NCBI RefSeq assembly: GCF_029533155.1
Contig: NZ_JAIZDB010000008.1
Location: 1 to 64,000, forward strand
Reading direction: 5' to 3'
Origin: Psychrobacillus antarcticus
GTDB taxonomy: Bacteria > Bacillota > Bacilli > Bacillales_A > Planococcaceae
Length of the DNA: 64,000 bases
This document shows, piece by piece, positions 62,734-64,000 of the stretch (positions within the stretch are counted from its first letter, which is position 1; every line of letters begins with the position of its first letter). The position numbers were made by a program, and so were the translations under genes. The notes under the pieces were generated by a model. That model was not told the origin of the DNA. It saw only the letters and a program-made list of their open reading frames with translations, and made no database searches.

Positions 62734-64000
62734 CTATTTAGTTATTGACTTTCGATTGGTAAACTTTCCTATCACAGTTTGTACAACAAACCCTGCTACA
62801 AAGCCATCTAGGGAAGGAACGGTCGTTAGGGAAAATAACTCCGGTCCCGTAGGTTGTAATGTTGTCAAATAAGTGACAACCATTCCTATAACCCAAGCGA
62901 TGATTGAACGAACAACTATTGTTTTCGGTTCTAGTTCGTTCTCGTAGCGCTTAAATTCTGTTTTCACAGTAAAAAATTCAGAAACGTAGATGCCACCAAT
63001 TGGTGCAACAACAATGGCTAGTATATCTAGAAAGGGGATAAACTGATCATAAATACCAAAAACAGCTAGGCTCGTAGCCATTAATCCTAAAATAATTGTT
63101 AACAACTTTTTTGGTATCTTCGGAAAAACCAAAGAGAATCCGAGAGAAGCGGAATATAGATTGCTTGTATTGGTTGTCCACTGTGCCAGTGTCAATACCA
63201 AAACACCAGGTATAGCCATTCCTAATATAATAAAGATGCGCATCATATCATCTGTTCCCATCGACTTTGACAAGATAATGGCTATGACAATCATAAAGCT
63301 ATTCCCGATGAAAATACCGAAAAAAGTAGCAATAATGGCATCCTTTTTACTTTTCGCCCATCGAGAAATATCTGGTGAAATAGTTGCGCCTACGATAAAA
63401 ATACTGATAACGAGTGAAACTGCACTACCAAATGTAAAAGCCTCAACATTAGGTAACTCAACAGGTAGTGGGAAATTTTTTAAGGTTAAAAATAAGGTCA
63501 ATAACATTAAGCCTAATAGAAGAGGCACTGACCACATACTTAACTTTTCAATTGCATGAAACCCGTAGATAGCAGTTGTCATCATTAAAAGGCCGCCGAT
63601 AAACGATAGCACCTTTACAGGGATGTCTAAACCGGTTAAGTCTTGTAAAATAATATGGGCATTGTCTGCAAAAAAACCAACCTGGACGCCAAACCATCCT
63701 AGTAGGGAAACACCAATCACAATAGAAAATGTCAGTGCACCATATTTTCCAAACACATACTTTGTAATCATCGCGGTGGATAAGTTGGTTGAAGCACCTA
63801 CAACAGCACAGATAGTACATAAGATGGCCAAAAGAAATGATCCCACACAAACTGATAAGATTGCTTGATTTAGTGTCATTCCATTTGCTAGCTCAGCGCC
63901 TAACAACACAGAAGATAAATCGACTCCGATAGCAATTAATACCAGGAACATTGAAATCCATGATTTGCGTGCTTGTATGGGAACTGCTTCCTGTTCGTAA
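62734..64000 (-). CDS. NCS1-family nucleobase permease (CodB-like), cut by the window edge
   Basis: At least 420 residues, open to the right edge (the extra N-terminal codons read YEQEAVPIQARKSWISM). About 11-12 hydrophobic helices; features of the cytosine/purine/allantoin permease family: LGAELANGMTLNQAI, LLGWFGVQVGFFADNA in helix 3 and ISPDISRWAKSKKDA in the middle. The genetic link to DUF917 and HyuA suggests a hydantoin- or pyrimidine-like substrate. The start lies beyond 64000. Confidence 0.85.
   Translation of the reverse strand, partial: YEQEAVPIQARKSWISMFLVLIAIGVDLSSVLLGAELANGMTLNQAILSVCVGSFLLAILCTICAVVGASTNLSTAMITKYVFGKYGALTFSIVIGVSLLGWFGVQVGFFADNAHIILQDLTGLDIPVKVLSFIGGLLMMTTAIYGFHAIEKLSMWSVPLLLGLMLLTLFLTLKNFPLPVELPNVEAFTFGSAVSLVISIFIVGATISPDISRWAKSKKDAIIATFFGIFIGNSFMIVIAIILSKSMGTDDMMRIFIILGMAIPGVLVLTLAQWTTNTSNLYSASLGFSLVFPKIPKKLLTIILGLMATSLAVFGIYDQFIPFLDILAIVVAPIGGIYVSEFFTVKTEFKRYENELEPKTIVVRSIIAWVIGMVVTYLTTLQPTGPELFSLTTVPSLDGFVAGFVVQTVIGKFTNRKSITK

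Noticed and set aside
1-64000. CRISPR arrays, tRNA or rRNA genes, prophage structural genes
   Set aside because: No regularly spaced short repeats, cloverleaf-like or rRNA-like segments, or phage structural proteins were seen.

Overview
The window comes from a low-GC Firmicute, most likely Bacillaceae or Planococcaceae. Supporting signs are strong GGAGG-type ribosome binding sites with frequent TTG/GTG starts, CcpA cre-type sites, PucR-type regulators, a TagTUV-like LCP protein, a SwrC-like RND pump and a sacB-levB-like levan locus. I cannot name the genus from sequence alone. No rRNA, tRNA or CRISPR array was seen.

The dominant theme (about 1.3-36.2 kb) is a purine/allantoin catabolism super-locus on the minus strand. 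It holds guanine deaminase, three NCS2 purine permeases (one cut by an IS), an NCS1 allantoin-type permease, two allantoinases (plus the 3' scar of a third copy), allantoate amidohydrolase, ureidoglycine aminohydrolase, two tandem ureidoglycolate dehydrogenases, two complete FdrA/AllG/AllH sets (the family assigned as oxamate carbamoyltransferase in E. coli, allFGH), one intact and one broken carbamate kinase, a RidA protein and three PucR-family regulators. Read as a pathway: allantoin -> allantoate -> ureidoglycine -> ureidoglycolate -> oxalurate -> oxamate + carbamoyl phosphate -> ATP + NH3 + CO2. The main operon runs allC-allE-allD-allD-fdrA-allG-allH-arcC (24.9 to 15.5 kb) and ends at a clear terminator. 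A second operon, allH-fdrA-allG followed by an ankyrin/TPR protein and a dead arcC (10.0 to 4.3 kb), is divergent from pucR1. Shared motifs (a 15-bp identity upstream of two permease genes) and two cre sites suggest pathway-specific activation and carbon catabolite repression.

36.9-42.7 kb is a patchwork: an alpha/beta hydrolase, one intact short-chain dehydrogenase amid two decayed SDR genes, and a 423-residue protein made of three fused RidA domains. 42.7-47.2 kb carries a secreted beta-helix protein, a LevB-like GH32 enzyme and a decayed levansucrase. 47.2-54.9 kb carries an RND efflux pump with its TetR regulator, a MarR remnant, an IS3 copy and an excisionase-like gene; two identical 18-bp sequences matching a groEL 3' end lie at 47.47 and 54.22 kb and may be attachment-site scars. 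55.0-58.3 kb holds an LCP cell-wall protein bracketed by a duplicated histidine-kinase 3' end, and a two-component pair whose kinase seems to start at ATT. 58.5-59.4 kb is a metallophosphoesterase. The window ends in a second nitrogen-heterocycle operon (NCS1 permease-DUF917-hydantoinase/oxoprolinase) that runs off the right edge.

The locus has been shaped by duplication followed by decay: nearly every step of the allantoin pathway has a second copy, and several copies are broken or reduced to scars.
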